The notes beneath the pieces are model-generated. The model was not told the DNA's origin and did no database searches. It worked only from the letters and a program-made list of their open reading frames with translations. A stretch of DNA of 64,000 bases from Micromonospora pisi. GTDB lineage: Bacteria > Actinomycetota > Actinomycetes > Mycobacteriales > Micromonosporaceae. The stretch covers positions 5,828,001 to 5,892,000 of the forward strand of contig NZ_RBKT01000001.1 in the NCBI RefSeq assembly GCF_003633685.1, in the 5' to 3' direction. The position numbers were made by a program, and so were the translations under genes. Of the stretch, positions 8,814 to 16,969 are shown in pieces. Position 1 is the stretch's first letter. Every line of letters starts with the position of its first letter.

Positions 8814-10406
8814 ATGGCTTTCCAGGTCTTCGACACGACGCTGCGCGACGGGGCACAGCGCGAGGGGATCAGCTACTCGGTGGTCGACAAGCTGGCCGTG
8901 GCCCGCCTGCTCGACGAGTTCGGCGTCGGCTTCATCGAGGGCGGCTGGCCGGGCGCGATGCCCAAGGACACCGAGTTCTTCCGCCGCGCCCGTACCGACC
9001 TCACGTTGCGTCACGCCATCCTGGTCGCGTTCGGCGCCACCAGGAAGGCCGGCCGGGCGGTCGCCGAGGATCCGCAGGTACGCGCCCTGCTCGACGCGGA
9101 GACGCCAGCGGTCTGCCTGGTCGCCAAGTCCGACCTCCGGCACGTCGAACGGGCCCTGCGCACCAGCGCCGCCGAGAACCTCGCCATGGTGCGGGACAGC
9201 GTCGCCCACTTCGTCGCCGAGGGGCGCCGCGTCTTCCTCGACTGCGAGCACTTCTTCGACGGCTTCCGCCACGACCCCGCGTACACCGCCTCGGTGGTCG
9301 AGACCGCGCTCGCCGCCGGCGCCGAACGGGTGGTCATGTGTGACACCAACGGCGGCATGCTCCCCTCCCAGATCACCGCCGCCATCGGTGCGCTCACCGA
9401 CCGGCTCGGCATCAGCCCCGACCGGCTCGGCATCCACTGCCAGAACGACACCGGGTGCGCGGTCGCCAACACGGTCGCCGCGGTCGAGGCGGGCGTCGAG
9501 CACTTCCAGTGCACCGCGAACGGGTACGGCGAACGCCCCGGCAACGCGGACCTGTTCACCGTCGTCGGAAACCTTCAACTCAAGCTCGGGCTTCCCGTCC
9601 TACCGGACGGGTGCCTGGAACAGATGGTGCGCGTCTCGCACGCCATCACGGAGATCGCCAACATCGCCCCCGACACCCACCAGGCCTACGTCGGGGCCGC
9701 CGCCTTCGCTCACAAGGCGGGGCTGCACGCGAGTGCGATCAAGGTGGATCCGCTGCTCTACAACCACGTGGAACCGGCCCTGGTCGGCAACGGCATGCGG
9801 ATCCTGGTAACCGAGATGGCCGGCCGGGCCAGCATCGAACTCAAGAGCCGTGAGCTCGGGCTTGATCTGGCCGGCCATCCGGAAGCCCTCTCCCGGGTCA
9901 GCAAGCGGGTCAAGGAACTGGAGGCCGGTGGCTGGTCCTTCGAGGCCGCCGATGCCTCGTTCGAGCTGCTGGTCCGCTCGGAACTGCCCGGCGAGGACGT
10001 GCCCCGGCCGTTCAGCCTGGAGTCGTACCGGGTGCTGGTCGAGCACCGCGAGGACGGCTCGGTGGTCTCCGAGGCGACCGTGAAGATCCGCGTACGGGGT
10101 GAGCGGGTGATCGCCACAGCCGAGGGGAACGGGCCGGTCAACGCCCTGGACGAGGCGCTGCGGGTGGGGCTGACGAAGCACTACCCGGAACTGCTGACGT
10201 TCGGGCTCGCCGACTACAAGGTGCGCATCCTGGAGGGGAGCCAGGGCACCGGGGCGGTTACCCGAGTGCTGGTCGAGACGGTCGGTGACCGGGGACGGGA
10301 CTGGACCACGGTCGGCGTACACAACAACGTGGTCGAGGCGAGCTGGCATGCCCTGGTCGACGCGCTCACGTACGGCGTCTCCCGTACCGCCCCCGCCGAA
10401 GTGTAA
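8814..10406 (+). CDS. cimA: (R)-citramalate synthase
   Basis: Condenses acetyl-CoA with pyruvate to give citramalate, the first step of the threonine-independent isoleucine route. The 530-residue protein has an N-terminal HMGL-like TIM barrel starting FDTTLRDGAQREGISYS, with metal ligands in TLRDG and GIHCQNDTGCAVANTVAAVEAG. GYGERPGNADL, HKAGLHASAI and a C-terminal LeuA-type regulatory dimer domain (GNGPVNALDEALR, DYKVRIL, TVGVHNNVVEASWHALVDAL) complete it. The HCQNDTGCAVANT motif and length favour CimA over LeuA (2-isopropylmalate synthase). ATG 8814 has GAAAGGA upstream; the open frame reaching to 8688 runs through the attenuator. The stop codon abuts a palindrome. Confidence 0.92.
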   Translation: MAFQVFDTTLRDGAQREGISYSVVDKLAVARLLDEFGVGFIEGGWPGAMPKDTEFFRRARTDLTLRHAILVAFGATRKAGRAVAEDPQVRALLDAETPAVCLVAKSDLRHVERALRTSAAENLAMVRDSVAHFVAEGRRVFLDCEHFFDGFRHDPAYTASVVETALAAGAERVVMCDTNGGMLPSQITAAIGALTDRLGISPDRLGIHCQNDTGCAVANTVAAVEAGVEHFQCTANGYGERPGNADLFTVVGNLQLKLGLPVLPDGCLEQMVRVSHAITEIANIAPDTHQAYVGAAAFAHKAGLHASAIKVDPLLYNHVEPALVGNGMRILVTEMAGRASIELKSRELGLDLAGHPEALSRVSKRVKELEAGGWSFEAADASFELLVRSELPGEDVPRPFSLESYRVLVEHREDGSVVSEATVKIRVRGERVIATAEGNGPVNALDEALRVGLTKHYPELLTFGLADYKVRILEGSQGTGAVTRVLVETVGDRGRDWTTVGVHNNVVEASWHALVDALTYGVSRTAPAEV

Positions 10407-10469
10407 GGAGTGAAAGGAAGGGCCCCTTGTTAACGCTATGCGTTAACAAGGGGCCCTTCCTTTCACTCC
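10407..10469. repeat. GGAAGGGCCCCTT palindrome, copy 2
   Basis: Perfect 30-bp arms beginning GGAGTGAAAGG with a TAT loop follow immediately after the cimA stop, 7 bp before the stop of the convergent gene. The core (GGAAGGGCCCCTTGTTAACGC) is identical to copy 1, but the outermost seven paired bases are specific to this site. Probable bidirectional terminator. Confidence 0.9.
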
Positions 10470-10476
10470 AGCCAGC

Positions 10477-11568
10477 TCAGGCGGCGGGGAGGGTGAGGTT
10501 GGCGAGGACCGGGCGGTGGTCGCTTCCGGGGAGCCGGGGTACGGAGCTGTGGTGTACCGCGATCCGGCGGTCCACCAGCACGTGGTCGAGGGTGACCGGC
10601 GGGATGAGGTCGCCGTCGTACGGGCCCCAGGTGCCGCTCAGCCCGTTGCCGGTCGCGTCGGCGGCGTCGGTGTAACCGGTGTCCAGCAGCCGGCGCAGCA
10701 GTACGTGGTCGAGGGTGGCGTTGAAGTCCCCGGCCAGTACGCGCACCGGGCCGTCCGGGCTGGCCGGCGGCTCGGCCTCCAGGTCGGCCCGCCAGAACGG
10801 CAGTACGTCCAGCGAGTGCGGTGCCATCGGGTGTACCGACTCGACCAGCAGTGGCGGCGCCCCCGGCACCAGCACGGTGGCGTACGCCTGGAGGAAGCTG
10901 CCGCCGTTGCGCCGTACGCCACCGTCGCGCAGCGGGAACCGGGCATAGAGGCCGGTTCCCCTCGCCCCGGTATCCGCCCCGAGTTGCTGGTGCGGCAGCA
11001 GGTCGGCCAGTCCGAGTTGGTCGAGTTTCACGGCGATCTCAGGGGTGAACTCCTGCACCGCGAGCACGTCCACCCGCTCGTCGCGTACCAGCGCGACCAG
11101 TGCGGCCGGGTCGGCGGTGCCGAAGAGCAGGTTGGCGGTGAGCACCCGGATCTCCGGTCCGCTGGCGTCCGGGCGCTCGTCGGCCAGGGCCCGGGGCGCG
11201 ACCAGCGCGGCGAGGCTCAGCGTGACCAGGGCCGCGACCGCCGCGGCGGTGAAGCGCCGCAGGGCGAGCGCCAGTCCCAGCGGCACCAGCGTGCCGACCA
11301 CGACGTACGGGGTGAAGGCCAGCAACTGCACCAGTGGGCCCTGTTCCAGTCCGCCGAAGCGGACCACCGCCCAGCCGAGACCGGGCAGGAGCGACAGCCA
11401 GCAGAGGACGTCCGGTAGCCGTCGGCGGGGGCGGGTGACCGCGTCCCCGACCCGTGCCCGCGCTCCGGTGCCGGTGCCGGTGCCGGTGGACTCTCGGGCG
11501 GTGCCGGTCGGCTTTCCGGTGGTGCCGGTCGGTTCTCCGCTGTCGGTGTGGGTGCTCGGGGCGGTCAT
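10477..11568 (-). CDS. Membrane-anchored endonuclease/exonuclease/phosphatase (EEP) family protein
   Basis: 363 residues. An N-terminal Thr/Gly/Pro-rich tail of about 45 residues is followed by three hydrophobic helices (around 55-120: LLPGLGWAVV, FTPYVVVGTLVPLGLALAL, AAAVAALVTLSLAALVAP). A periplasmic or extracellular-facing EEP domain follows with ANLLFGTAD, VDVLAVQEFTPE (metal Glu), VESVHPMAP, LAGDFNATLDH (Asp/Asn) and SDHRPVLANL (catalytic Asp-His). The family cleaves phosphodiesters in nucleic acids, lipids or small molecules; the substrate is unknown. A larger relative of similar architecture lies at 41191-43218. The start at 11568 is the first Met of the conserved-looking frame and has no clear ribosome site. 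Confidence 0.8.
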   Translation of the reverse strand: MTAPSTHTDSGEPTGTTGKPTGTARESTGTGTGTGARARVGDAVTRPRRRLPDVLCWLSLLPGLGWAVVRFGGLEQGPLVQLLAFTPYVVVGTLVPLGLALALRRFTAAAVAALVTLSLAALVAPRALADERPDASGPEIRVLTANLLFGTADPAALVALVRDERVDVLAVQEFTPEIAVKLDQLGLADLLPHQQLGADTGARGTGLYARFPLRDGGVRRNGGSFLQAYATVLVPGAPPLLVESVHPMAPHSLDVLPFWRADLEAEPPASPDGPVRVLAGDFNATLDHVLLRRLLDTGYTDAADATGNGLSGTWGPYDGDLIPPVTLDHVLVDRRIAVHHSSVPRLPGSDHRPVLANLTLPAA

Positions 11569-11710
11569 CCGGGCAACGTAGCGGATCGTTGTGGTGGTCC
11601 TGTGTCTTTCCCGTGCGGACCCGTGCCGGACGGCCCACGTTCTTCCGGCACCACTCGGGTGAACCCGGTCCTTACATGTTTGCCGGTGTCCTGACGGGGA
11701 AGCTTGCACC

Positions 11711-12763
11711 GTGACGGACATGTCGGACACCTTGGCCAGTGGACCCAGGCCGGTCGAGACGACGTCGACCGGCCCCGAGCTTGAACAGACCCTGTTTGAG
11801 GTCAAACGGGTGATCGTCGGGCAGGACCGCCTGGTCGAGCGGCTGCTCACCGCGCTGCTCGCGGACGGGCACTGCCTGCTCGAAGGCGTACCCGGGGTGG
11901 CGAAGACGCTCGCCGCCCAGACCCTGGCGACGACTGTCGGCGGCACCTTCTCCCGCATCCAGTTCACCCCGGACCTGGTGCCCTCCGACATCGTCGGCAC
12001 CCGGATCTACCGCGCGTCGAAGGAGACCTTCGACGTCGAACTGGGCCCGATCATGGCGAACCTGGTGCTCGCCGACGAGATCAACCGGGCACCGGCGAAG
12101 GTCCAGTCGGCGCTGCTGGAGGCGATGGCCGAACGTCAGGTCTCGATCGGCGGCAACAGCTACCGGGTGCCGGAACCCTTCCTGGTGCTGGCCACCCAGA
12201 ACCCGATCGAGTCCGAGGGCGTCTACCAGCTCCCCGAGGCGCAGCGGGACCGGTTCCTGATGAAGGTGACCGTCGACTACCCGGGCGACGTCGACGAACT
12301 CGCCATCCTCTACCGGATGAGCAGCGACAAGCCCCGGGCCCGCCAGGTGCTGGACCCCACCCGACTGCGGGCGCTGCAACAGCGCGCCGCCCAGGTCTTC
12401 GTCCACCACGCGCTCGCCGAGTACGTGGTGCGGCTGATCCTGGCCACCCGCAACCCCGGCCGGTTCGGCCTTCAGGACGTGGCGCCGCTGCTCGCGTACG
12501 GGGCGAGCCCCCGCGCCACCCTCGGCCTGGTCGCCGCCGCGCGAGCCCAGGCGATGCTGCGTGGCCGCGACTACGTGCTGCCGGAGGACATCCGGGAACT
12601 GGCCGTGGACGTCATCTCGCACCGGCTGGTGCTCTCGTTCGACGCGGTCGCCGACGGGATACCGGCCGAGGCGGTGGTGCGCCGGCTGATCGAGGCGGTG
12701 CCACCGCCCCGGATCGCCCCGGCCCGCCGGGACGACCGCCCCGCCGGCCTGGCCGCGGCATGA
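11711..12763 (+). CDS. MoxR-type AAA+ ATPase
   Basis: 350-residue AAA+ chaperone with Walker A GVPGVAKT, Walker B LVLADEINRAP, sensor region TQNPIESEGVYQLPEAQRDRF and the MoxR C-terminal lid (AYGASPRATLGLVAAARAQA...VLPEDIRELAVDVISHRL). MoxR ATPases act with VWA-domain partners to remodel or insert cofactors into client proteins or complexes. It is the first gene of a moxR-DUF58-VWA operon with short gaps (45 bp, then a GTGA overlap), the standard context. The start is GTG 11711; MSDTL four codons later is an alternative. Confidence 0.93.
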   Translation: MTDMSDTLASGPRPVETTSTGPELEQTLFEVKRVIVGQDRLVERLLTALLADGHCLLEGVPGVAKTLAAQTLATTVGGTFSRIQFTPDLVPSDIVGTRIYRASKETFDVELGPIMANLVLADEINRAPAKVQSALLEAMAERQVSIGGNSYRVPEPFLVLATQNPIESEGVYQLPEAQRDRFLMKVTVDYPGDVDELAILYRMSSDKPRARQVLDPTRLRALQQRAAQVFVHHALAEYVVRLILATRNPGRFGLQDVAPLLAYGASPRATLGLVAAARAQAMLRGRDYVLPEDIRELAVDVISHRLVLSFDAVADGIPAEAVVRRLIEAVPPPRIAPARRDDRPAGLAAA

Positions 12764-12808
12764 CCGCAGACGCGACGGCCGGGGCAGCGGCATGACCGGG
12801 GAGACGCG

Positions 12809-13834
12809 GTGACCAGGCGGGGACCGGCCGACGACTCGCTCGGGTACGCGACGCTCGGCGAACTCGTACCCGAGGCCCGGCTGCGCCGGCTGGAACTCGC
12901 CATCAACCGGCGGCTCGACGGGCTGCTGCACGGGCAGTACCTCGGGCTGCTGCCCGGACCCGGCTCCGAATGCGCCGGCAGCCGGGAGTACCGACCCGGG
13001 GAGGACGAGGTACGCCGGATGGACTGGGCCGTCACCGCCCGGACCACGCTGCCGCACGTACGCGAGGTCGACGCCGACCGGGAACTCACCACCTGGCTGC
13101 TGGTCGACTCCACCCCGAGCATGGACTTCGGCACCGCCGAGGTGGAGAAACGGGAACTCGCCGTCGCGGCGGCGGCCGCCGTCGGATTCCTCACCGCCGG
13201 GTCCGGCAACCGGCTCGGTGCGCACCTGCTCGGTCCGGAGGGAGTCCGCCGCTTTCCGGCCCGTACCGGTCGTACCCATCTGTTGAGCCTGTTGCGGACC
13301 ATGCTGGCGGCGCCGCGCGGCGCCGACCAGGCACGGCCACCATCGCTGGCCGAGACGATCAGCGCGCTGAACTCGGCCACCCCGCGACGCGGACTGGCCG
13401 TGGTCGTCTCCGACCTGCTCGACGGCCTGCCGGACGCCGACACCGGCGAACCCACCTGGGAACGCCCGCTGCGCCGGCTCGCTGCCCGGCACCAGGTGCT
13501 CGTGATCGAGGTGACCGACCCGCGCGAACTCGAACTGCCGGACGTCGGGGTGATCACGTTCGTCGACCCCGAGGGCGGCCATCGCCGGGAGGTGTCGACC
13601 GGTGACCGCCGGGTACGCGAACGCTTCGCCGAGGCCGCCGCCGCCCAGCGGCAACTGGTCGCCGGTGCGGTACGCCGAACCGGCGCCGCGCACCTGGTGC
13701 TCCGTACCGACCGGGACTGGATCGCCGACATCGCCCGGCACGTCCAGTCCCGCCGACGGCTGGCCAGAGCCGGCGCACCGGCCCGGCAGCCGGCCGCGAC
13801 GGCAACCCTGACGGGACCGGGAGGTGTGCGGTGA
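12809..13834 (+). CDS. DUF58 domain protein
   Basis: 341 residues with the DUF58 hallmark GSECAGSREYRPGEDEVRRMDWAVTARTTLPHVREVDADRELTTWLLVDSTPSM; the last part is a degenerate VWA MIDAS motif (DSTPS). The family is the fixed middle partner in MoxR operons and is thought to link the ATPase to the VWA effector. No N-terminal membrane helix is present, so it is a soluble DUF58 version. GTG 12809 has GGGGAGA upstream. Its TGA overlaps the GTG of the VWA gene, implying coupled translation. Confidence 0.88.
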   Translation: MTRRGPADDSLGYATLGELVPEARLRRLELAINRRLDGLLHGQYLGLLPGPGSECAGSREYRPGEDEVRRMDWAVTARTTLPHVREVDADRELTTWLLVDSTPSMDFGTAEVEKRELAVAAAAAVGFLTAGSGNRLGAHLLGPEGVRRFPARTGRTHLLSLLRTMLAAPRGADQARPPSLAETISALNSATPRRGLAVVVSDLLDGLPDADTGEPTWERPLRRLAARHQVLVIEVTDPRELELPDVGVITFVDPEGGHRREVSTGDRRVRERFAEAAAAQRQLVAGAVRRTGAAHLVLRTDRDWIADIARHVQSRRRLARAGAPARQPAATATLTGPGGVR

Positions 13835-14790
13835 CCTGGCAGTCCCCAGAACGGTTGTGGCTGCTCGCGGGCGTACTCGCGGTCGCCGTCGGTTATGTCC
13901 TGATGCAGCGGCGACGCAGCCAGTACGCGGTCCGCTTCAGCAACCTGCGGCTGCTCGACCGGGTCGCGCCGAAACGACCGGCCTGGCGCCGGCACGTACC
14001 GGCGAGCCTCTTCCTGGCCATGCTGGCGCTGCTGGTGGTCGGCTTCGCCCGCCCCTCGGCGGAGGTACGCGTGCCCCGGGAACGGGCCACCGTGATGGTC
14101 GCCGTCGACGTCTCGACCTCGATGCTCGCCACCGACGTCGAACCCGACCGGTTGGCGGCGGCGAAGGTGGCGGCGCACAAGTTCGCCGACGCGCTGCCCG
14201 ACGAGTTCAACGTCGGGCTGGTCGCCTTCGCCGGCAGCGCCGCCGTACTGGTGCCACCCGGCACCGACCGGGACGCCCTGCACCTCGGCATCAAACGACT
14301 GGCCGAGGGAAGCACCGGCGTGCAGGGAACCGCGATCGGAGAGGCGATCAGCACCTCGCTGGAAGCGGTCCAGACACTCGACTCGCAGGCCGCGCAGGAG
14401 CCACCACCGGCCCGGATCGTGCTCCTCTCCGACGGTGCGAACACCTCCGGTCGGGATCCCATGACAGCCGCCGACGACGCGGTGAAACTCAAGGTGCCGG
14501 TGCACACCATCTCCTTCGGCACCGCCGCCGGGTACATCGACCGGGGCGGGCGCCCGATCCGGGTGCCGGTCGACGGTCAGACCCTGCGCACCGTGGCGGA
14601 GGAGACCGGTGGCGAGTTCCACGAAGCCGGCACCAGCGCCGAACTGCGGGCCGTCTACGAGGACATCGGCACGTCGGTCGGCTACCGGATGGAGCAGCAG
14701 GACGTATCGGCCCGCTTCATCGGTGTGGGCCTGCTGCTGGCCCTCGCCGCCGCCAGCGGCTCGATGCTCTGGTTCTCCCGCCTCCCGTAA
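13831..14790 (+). CDS. VWA domain membrane protein (BatA-like)
   Basis: 319 residues: an N-terminal membrane helix (LWLLAGVLAVAVGYVLM), a second helix near 55-75 (ASLFLAMLALLVVGFA), a von Willebrand A domain with an intact MIDAS (DVSTSM near 92, then the TGVQGTAIGEAI threonine and LLSDGANTSG), and a C-terminal helix (FIGVGLLLALAAASGSMLWF). The domain should face the cytoplasm or periplasm between helices 2 and 3 and bind a divalent metal. It ends the moxR operon. The TAA stop is itself part of the palindrome that follows. Confidence 0.9.
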   Translation: MTWQSPERLWLLAGVLAVAVGYVLMQRRRSQYAVRFSNLRLLDRVAPKRPAWRRHVPASLFLAMLALLVVGFARPSAEVRVPRERATVMVAVDVSTSMLATDVEPDRLAAAKVAAHKFADALPDEFNVGLVAFAGSAAVLVPPGTDRDALHLGIKRLAEGSTGVQGTAIGEAISTSLEAVQTLDSQAAQEPPPARIVLLSDGANTSGRDPMTAADDAVKLKVPVHTISFGTAAGYIDRGGRPIRVPVDGQTLRTVAEETGGEFHEAGTSAELRAVYEDIGTSVGYRMEQQDVSARFIGVGLLLALAAASGSMLWFSRLP

Positions 14791-14840
14791 GGAAGGGCCC
14801 CTTGTTATCGCTTTTTGTATAGGAAGGGCCCCTTCCTAAC
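14788..14840. repeat. GGAAGGGCCCCTT palindrome, copy 3 (degenerate centre)
   Basis: TAAGGAAGGGCCCC and GGCCCCTTCCTAAC arms can pair around a centre of about 20 nt that is no longer symmetrical (TTATCGCTTTTTGTAT). The first three bases are the stop codon of the VWA gene. It resembles copy 4 in having TTATCGC instead of TTAACGC. Probable operon terminator. Confidence 0.85.
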
Positions 14841-14880
14841 GCGGCCTCGGGATGGTGCGCGGAGTGCGGCGGGAGGGGTG

Positions 14881-14948
14881 GGTAGGGCAACGGGACAGGT
14901 AATGCGACGGGACAGGTAGGGCGACGGGGACAGGTAGGGCTGAGCGGG
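14881..14948 (+). repeat. Direct tandem repeat, 17-18 bp unit, about 4 copies
   Basis: The unit GGTAGGGCGACGGGACA recurs with small changes (GGTAGGGCAACGGGACA, GGTAATGCGACGGGACA, GGTAGGGCGACGGGGACA and a partial fourth) in the leader region of the protease gene, ending about 25 bp before its start. Slippage product or protein-binding sites; the function is unknown. Confidence 0.85.
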
Positions 14949-14971
14949 ACCGACCAGACGAGGAGTGCGTC

Positions 14972-15889
14972 ATGGCACAGCAGAGCGGGCTGGGCGAGCC
15001 GCGCGGCCCATGGTTCATCTCACCCGATCTTGACCCTGCGTACGGCGGGCCGGGTAACGGGTCCGGCGACGGGTCCCGTACCAGCCGACGCTGGCGACGG
15101 ATCCTGTTGACCGGTCTCGCCGTGGTCGCACTCTCGATCGCCTCCGGTGGGCTCGCCGGTGGTTACGTCGCCGGTCAGGGCGAGGTGTCCCCGCAGGCGT
15201 CCGCTTCGCCGTCGGCGCTCCCGCCGGACATGGTGGGAGCGGCGGCGCAGGTCGTACCGGGGGTGGTCTCGGTGACCGTGGCCAGCGGCGGTGGGATGGC
15301 GACCGGGTCCGGGTTCGCCATCGACGACCAGCAGCATCTGATCACCAACGACCACATCGTGGCCCAGGCCAGTGCGGCGGCAGCGTCGGCGGCTCCCGGC
15401 AGCCCGGCCGGCACCGGCACCAGTTCCGGCGGTGAGCCGTCGGTGATGGTCGAGACCCCGGACGGGCGGCAGATGCCGGCCCGGGTGGTCGGGCGGGACT
15501 CGGGGAGCGACATAGCCGTACTCAAGGTTGAGCCGGCCGCCAGCCTGGCGCCGCTGGTGCTGGCGAAGCCGGGCGCGACCAAGGTGGGCGAGCCGGTGCT
15601 CGCGGTCGGTTCGCCGCTGGGTCTACACGGTACGGTGACCGCCGGCATCGTCAGCGCCCTGGACCGGCAGGTGAAGCTCGGCAACAACCGGCACCGCGCG
15701 GTCCAGACCGATGCGCCGATCAATCCGGGTAACTCGGGTGGACCACTGGTCAACGCGAGGGGTGAGGTGGTCGGGGTGAACACCGCGATCGCCACCATCG
15801 ACGGCAAGGGTTCGATCGGCATCGGTTTCGCCATCCCGATCGAGCAGGTCCAGCAGGTGGCCGACACCATCATCGGCAAGGGCGGCTGA
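14972..15889 (+). CDS. HtrA/DegP-type serine protease lacking a PDZ domain
   Basis: 305 residues. A cytoplasmic tail of about 43 residues is followed by one membrane helix (ILLTGLAVVALSIASGGLAGGYVA) and a chymotrypsin-fold domain exported to the cell surface. The catalytic triad is visible: His in LITNDHIV, Asp in GSDIAVLK, Ser in PINPGNSGGPL. The protein ends right after the protease domain (IGIGFAIPIEQVQQVADTIIGKGG), where typical HtrA proteins continue into PDZ, so this is a PDZ-less form. An Ala/Ser/Gly insertion lies between His and Asp. ATG 14972 has a GAGGAG site. Likely role: turnover of misfolded envelope proteins; targets unknown. Confidence 0.87.
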   Translation: MAQQSGLGEPRGPWFISPDLDPAYGGPGNGSGDGSRTSRRWRRILLTGLAVVALSIASGGLAGGYVAGQGEVSPQASASPSALPPDMVGAAAQVVPGVVSVTVASGGGMATGSGFAIDDQQHLITNDHIVAQASAAAASAAPGSPAGTGTSSGGEPSVMVETPDGRQMPARVVGRDSGSDIAVLKVEPAASLAPLVLAKPGATKVGEPVLAVGSPLGLHGTVTAGIVSALDRQVKLGNNRHRAVQTDAPINPGNSGGPLVNARGEVVGVNTAIATIDGKGSIGIGFAIPIEQVQQVADTIIGKGG

Positions 15890-15975
15890 AATGCCGGCGA
15901 GGGTACGCGGCGAGGGGACTAACCTCTAGCCATGGCTGACGACGTGGTGTGCGTACGAGCCGGGTGGCCGACGTC

Positions 15976-16395
15976 ATGACGTTGCCCATCCGGCCCGGGA
16001 CGACGATTCCCGATGCGGAACTGAACTGGCGTTTCTCCCGGTCGAGCGGTCCGGGCGGCCAGGGTGTGAACACCACCGACTCGCGGGTGGAGTTGTCCTG
16101 GGACCTGGCCAACTCGACGGCGCTTCCCGAGCACCTGAAGGAACGCGCGTTGAACCGGCTCGGAAACCGGCTGGTCGACGGGGTGCTGACCATCACCGCC
16201 TCGGAGCACCGGTCGCAGTTGATGAACCGGGAGGCGGCCCGGGAACGGCTGGCCGCGTTGCTGGCCGAGGCGACCGCGCCGCCCGCGCCGCCGCGTCGCC
16301 CGACCCGGCCGTCCCGTGGCGCGAAGGAACGCCGGATCGCGGACAAGAAGCGACGCGGTCAGACCAAGCGGCTGCGCCGCTCGGACGAGGACTGA
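15976..16395 (+). CDS. arfB: Alternative ribosome-rescue factor ArfB (peptidyl-tRNA hydrolase, ICT1/YaeJ family)
   Basis: Releases stalled ribosomes by hydrolysing peptidyl-tRNA. The 139-residue protein has the catalytic GGQ loop in SRSSGPGGQGVNTTDSRVEL and the conserved helix SEHRSQLMNREAARERL. The basic C-terminal tail (AKERRIADKKRRGQTKRLR) is what enters the mRNA channel in this family. The small size and lack of RF codon-recognition domains separate it from prfA/prfB. The start is taken at ATG 15976 after GGGTGG; a GTG at 15949 would add nine residues. Confidence 0.9.
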   Translation: MTLPIRPGTTIPDAELNWRFSRSSGPGGQGVNTTDSRVELSWDLANSTALPEHLKERALNRLGNRLVDGVLTITASEHRSQLMNREAARERLAALLAEATAPPAPPRRPTRPSRGAKERRIADKKRRGQTKRLRRSDED

Positions 16396-16864
16396 CGAGA
16401 ACGCTCGGACCAGGATTGACGAGAACGGCCTGGACGAGGCTGACCGGAACCACTGTCGAACGCACCGATCAACCGGTTGTCGCCCCGAGATGAGGCGATG
16501 ACCGGTTCTTCATCAGATCCTCACGGCTGTTGGGCATGATGGGGCGGATGTCGTACCGGTCGGTCCGTTCCGTTGCATTTGTGCCGGCCGCGTTGTTGCC
16601 GGGGTATGGGTGACCGGTCGTGGTGGACCCCACAGCGGCCTCGTATCCGGACCCGCTATACATGCTGGGTATAGTTCGGCGATGGCGCCGGGCAGCGGCC
16701 GATCGGCGCCTCGGGTGGGACAGCGCTGACCAGCCCGAGCGGAGCGGCGTCAGGGCGCCGACACCGACCGTGATCCGTGCCCGAGCCCGGGGGGTCGGCT
16801 CGGCCAGCCCGCTCCAACGGTGTCGCTCCAGCGCCCGATGGATCACGAGGAAGGACCCGTACCG
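16396..16864. other. Intergenic region, no supported gene
   Basis: No open frame here shows the strong G/C third-position bias of its neighbours. The candidate at 16620-16868 has poor codon usage and no recognisable domain. The stretch presumably carries the promoter of the peptidoglycan-precursor cluster; an AT-rich patch around 16655-16675 (CTATACATGCTGGGTATAGTT) is the only promoter-like sequence I see. Confidence 0.5.
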
Positions 16865-16969
16865 ATGACCTCCCTCACGGGCTCCCCGTCACGCCCGCGA
16901 CTGCCGCGAACCCACCTCGGCCGCCGACCAGCCAATGCGGCGCCGAGGCGCCCCGGACGGCCGGTGTGA
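16865..16969 (+). CDS. Putative 34-codon upstream ORF coupled to alr
   Basis: ATG 16865 has the best ribosome site in the region (GAGGAAGGA, about 9 nt upstream) and opens a short Arg/Pro-rich frame beginning MTSLTGSPSRPR and ending RRPGRPV. Its TGA (16967-16969) overlaps the alr GTG (16966-16968) as GTGA, the coupling arrangement used repeatedly in this cluster. The alr start has no ribosome site of its own, so ribosomes terminating here may be needed to start alr. Codon usage is not strongly biased, so the peptide itself may be unimportant. Confidence 0.45.
   Translation: MTSLTGSPSRPRLPRTHLGRRPANAAPRRPGRPV

Noticed and set aside
11672-13741. Long minus-strand open frame opposite the moxR-DUF58 operon
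   Set aside because: Shadow frame; composition is Arg/Gly/Pro-rich with no motif, while the plus strand encodes clear MoxR and DUF58 proteins.
16620-16868. 82-codon plus-strand frame upstream of alr
   Set aside because: Poor third-position GC bias, no ribosome site and no domain.
16777-16965. Longer alr N-terminus from GTG 16777
   Set aside because: Codon usage of the extension is not coding-like, and the upstream ORF with its own ribosome site occupies another frame there.
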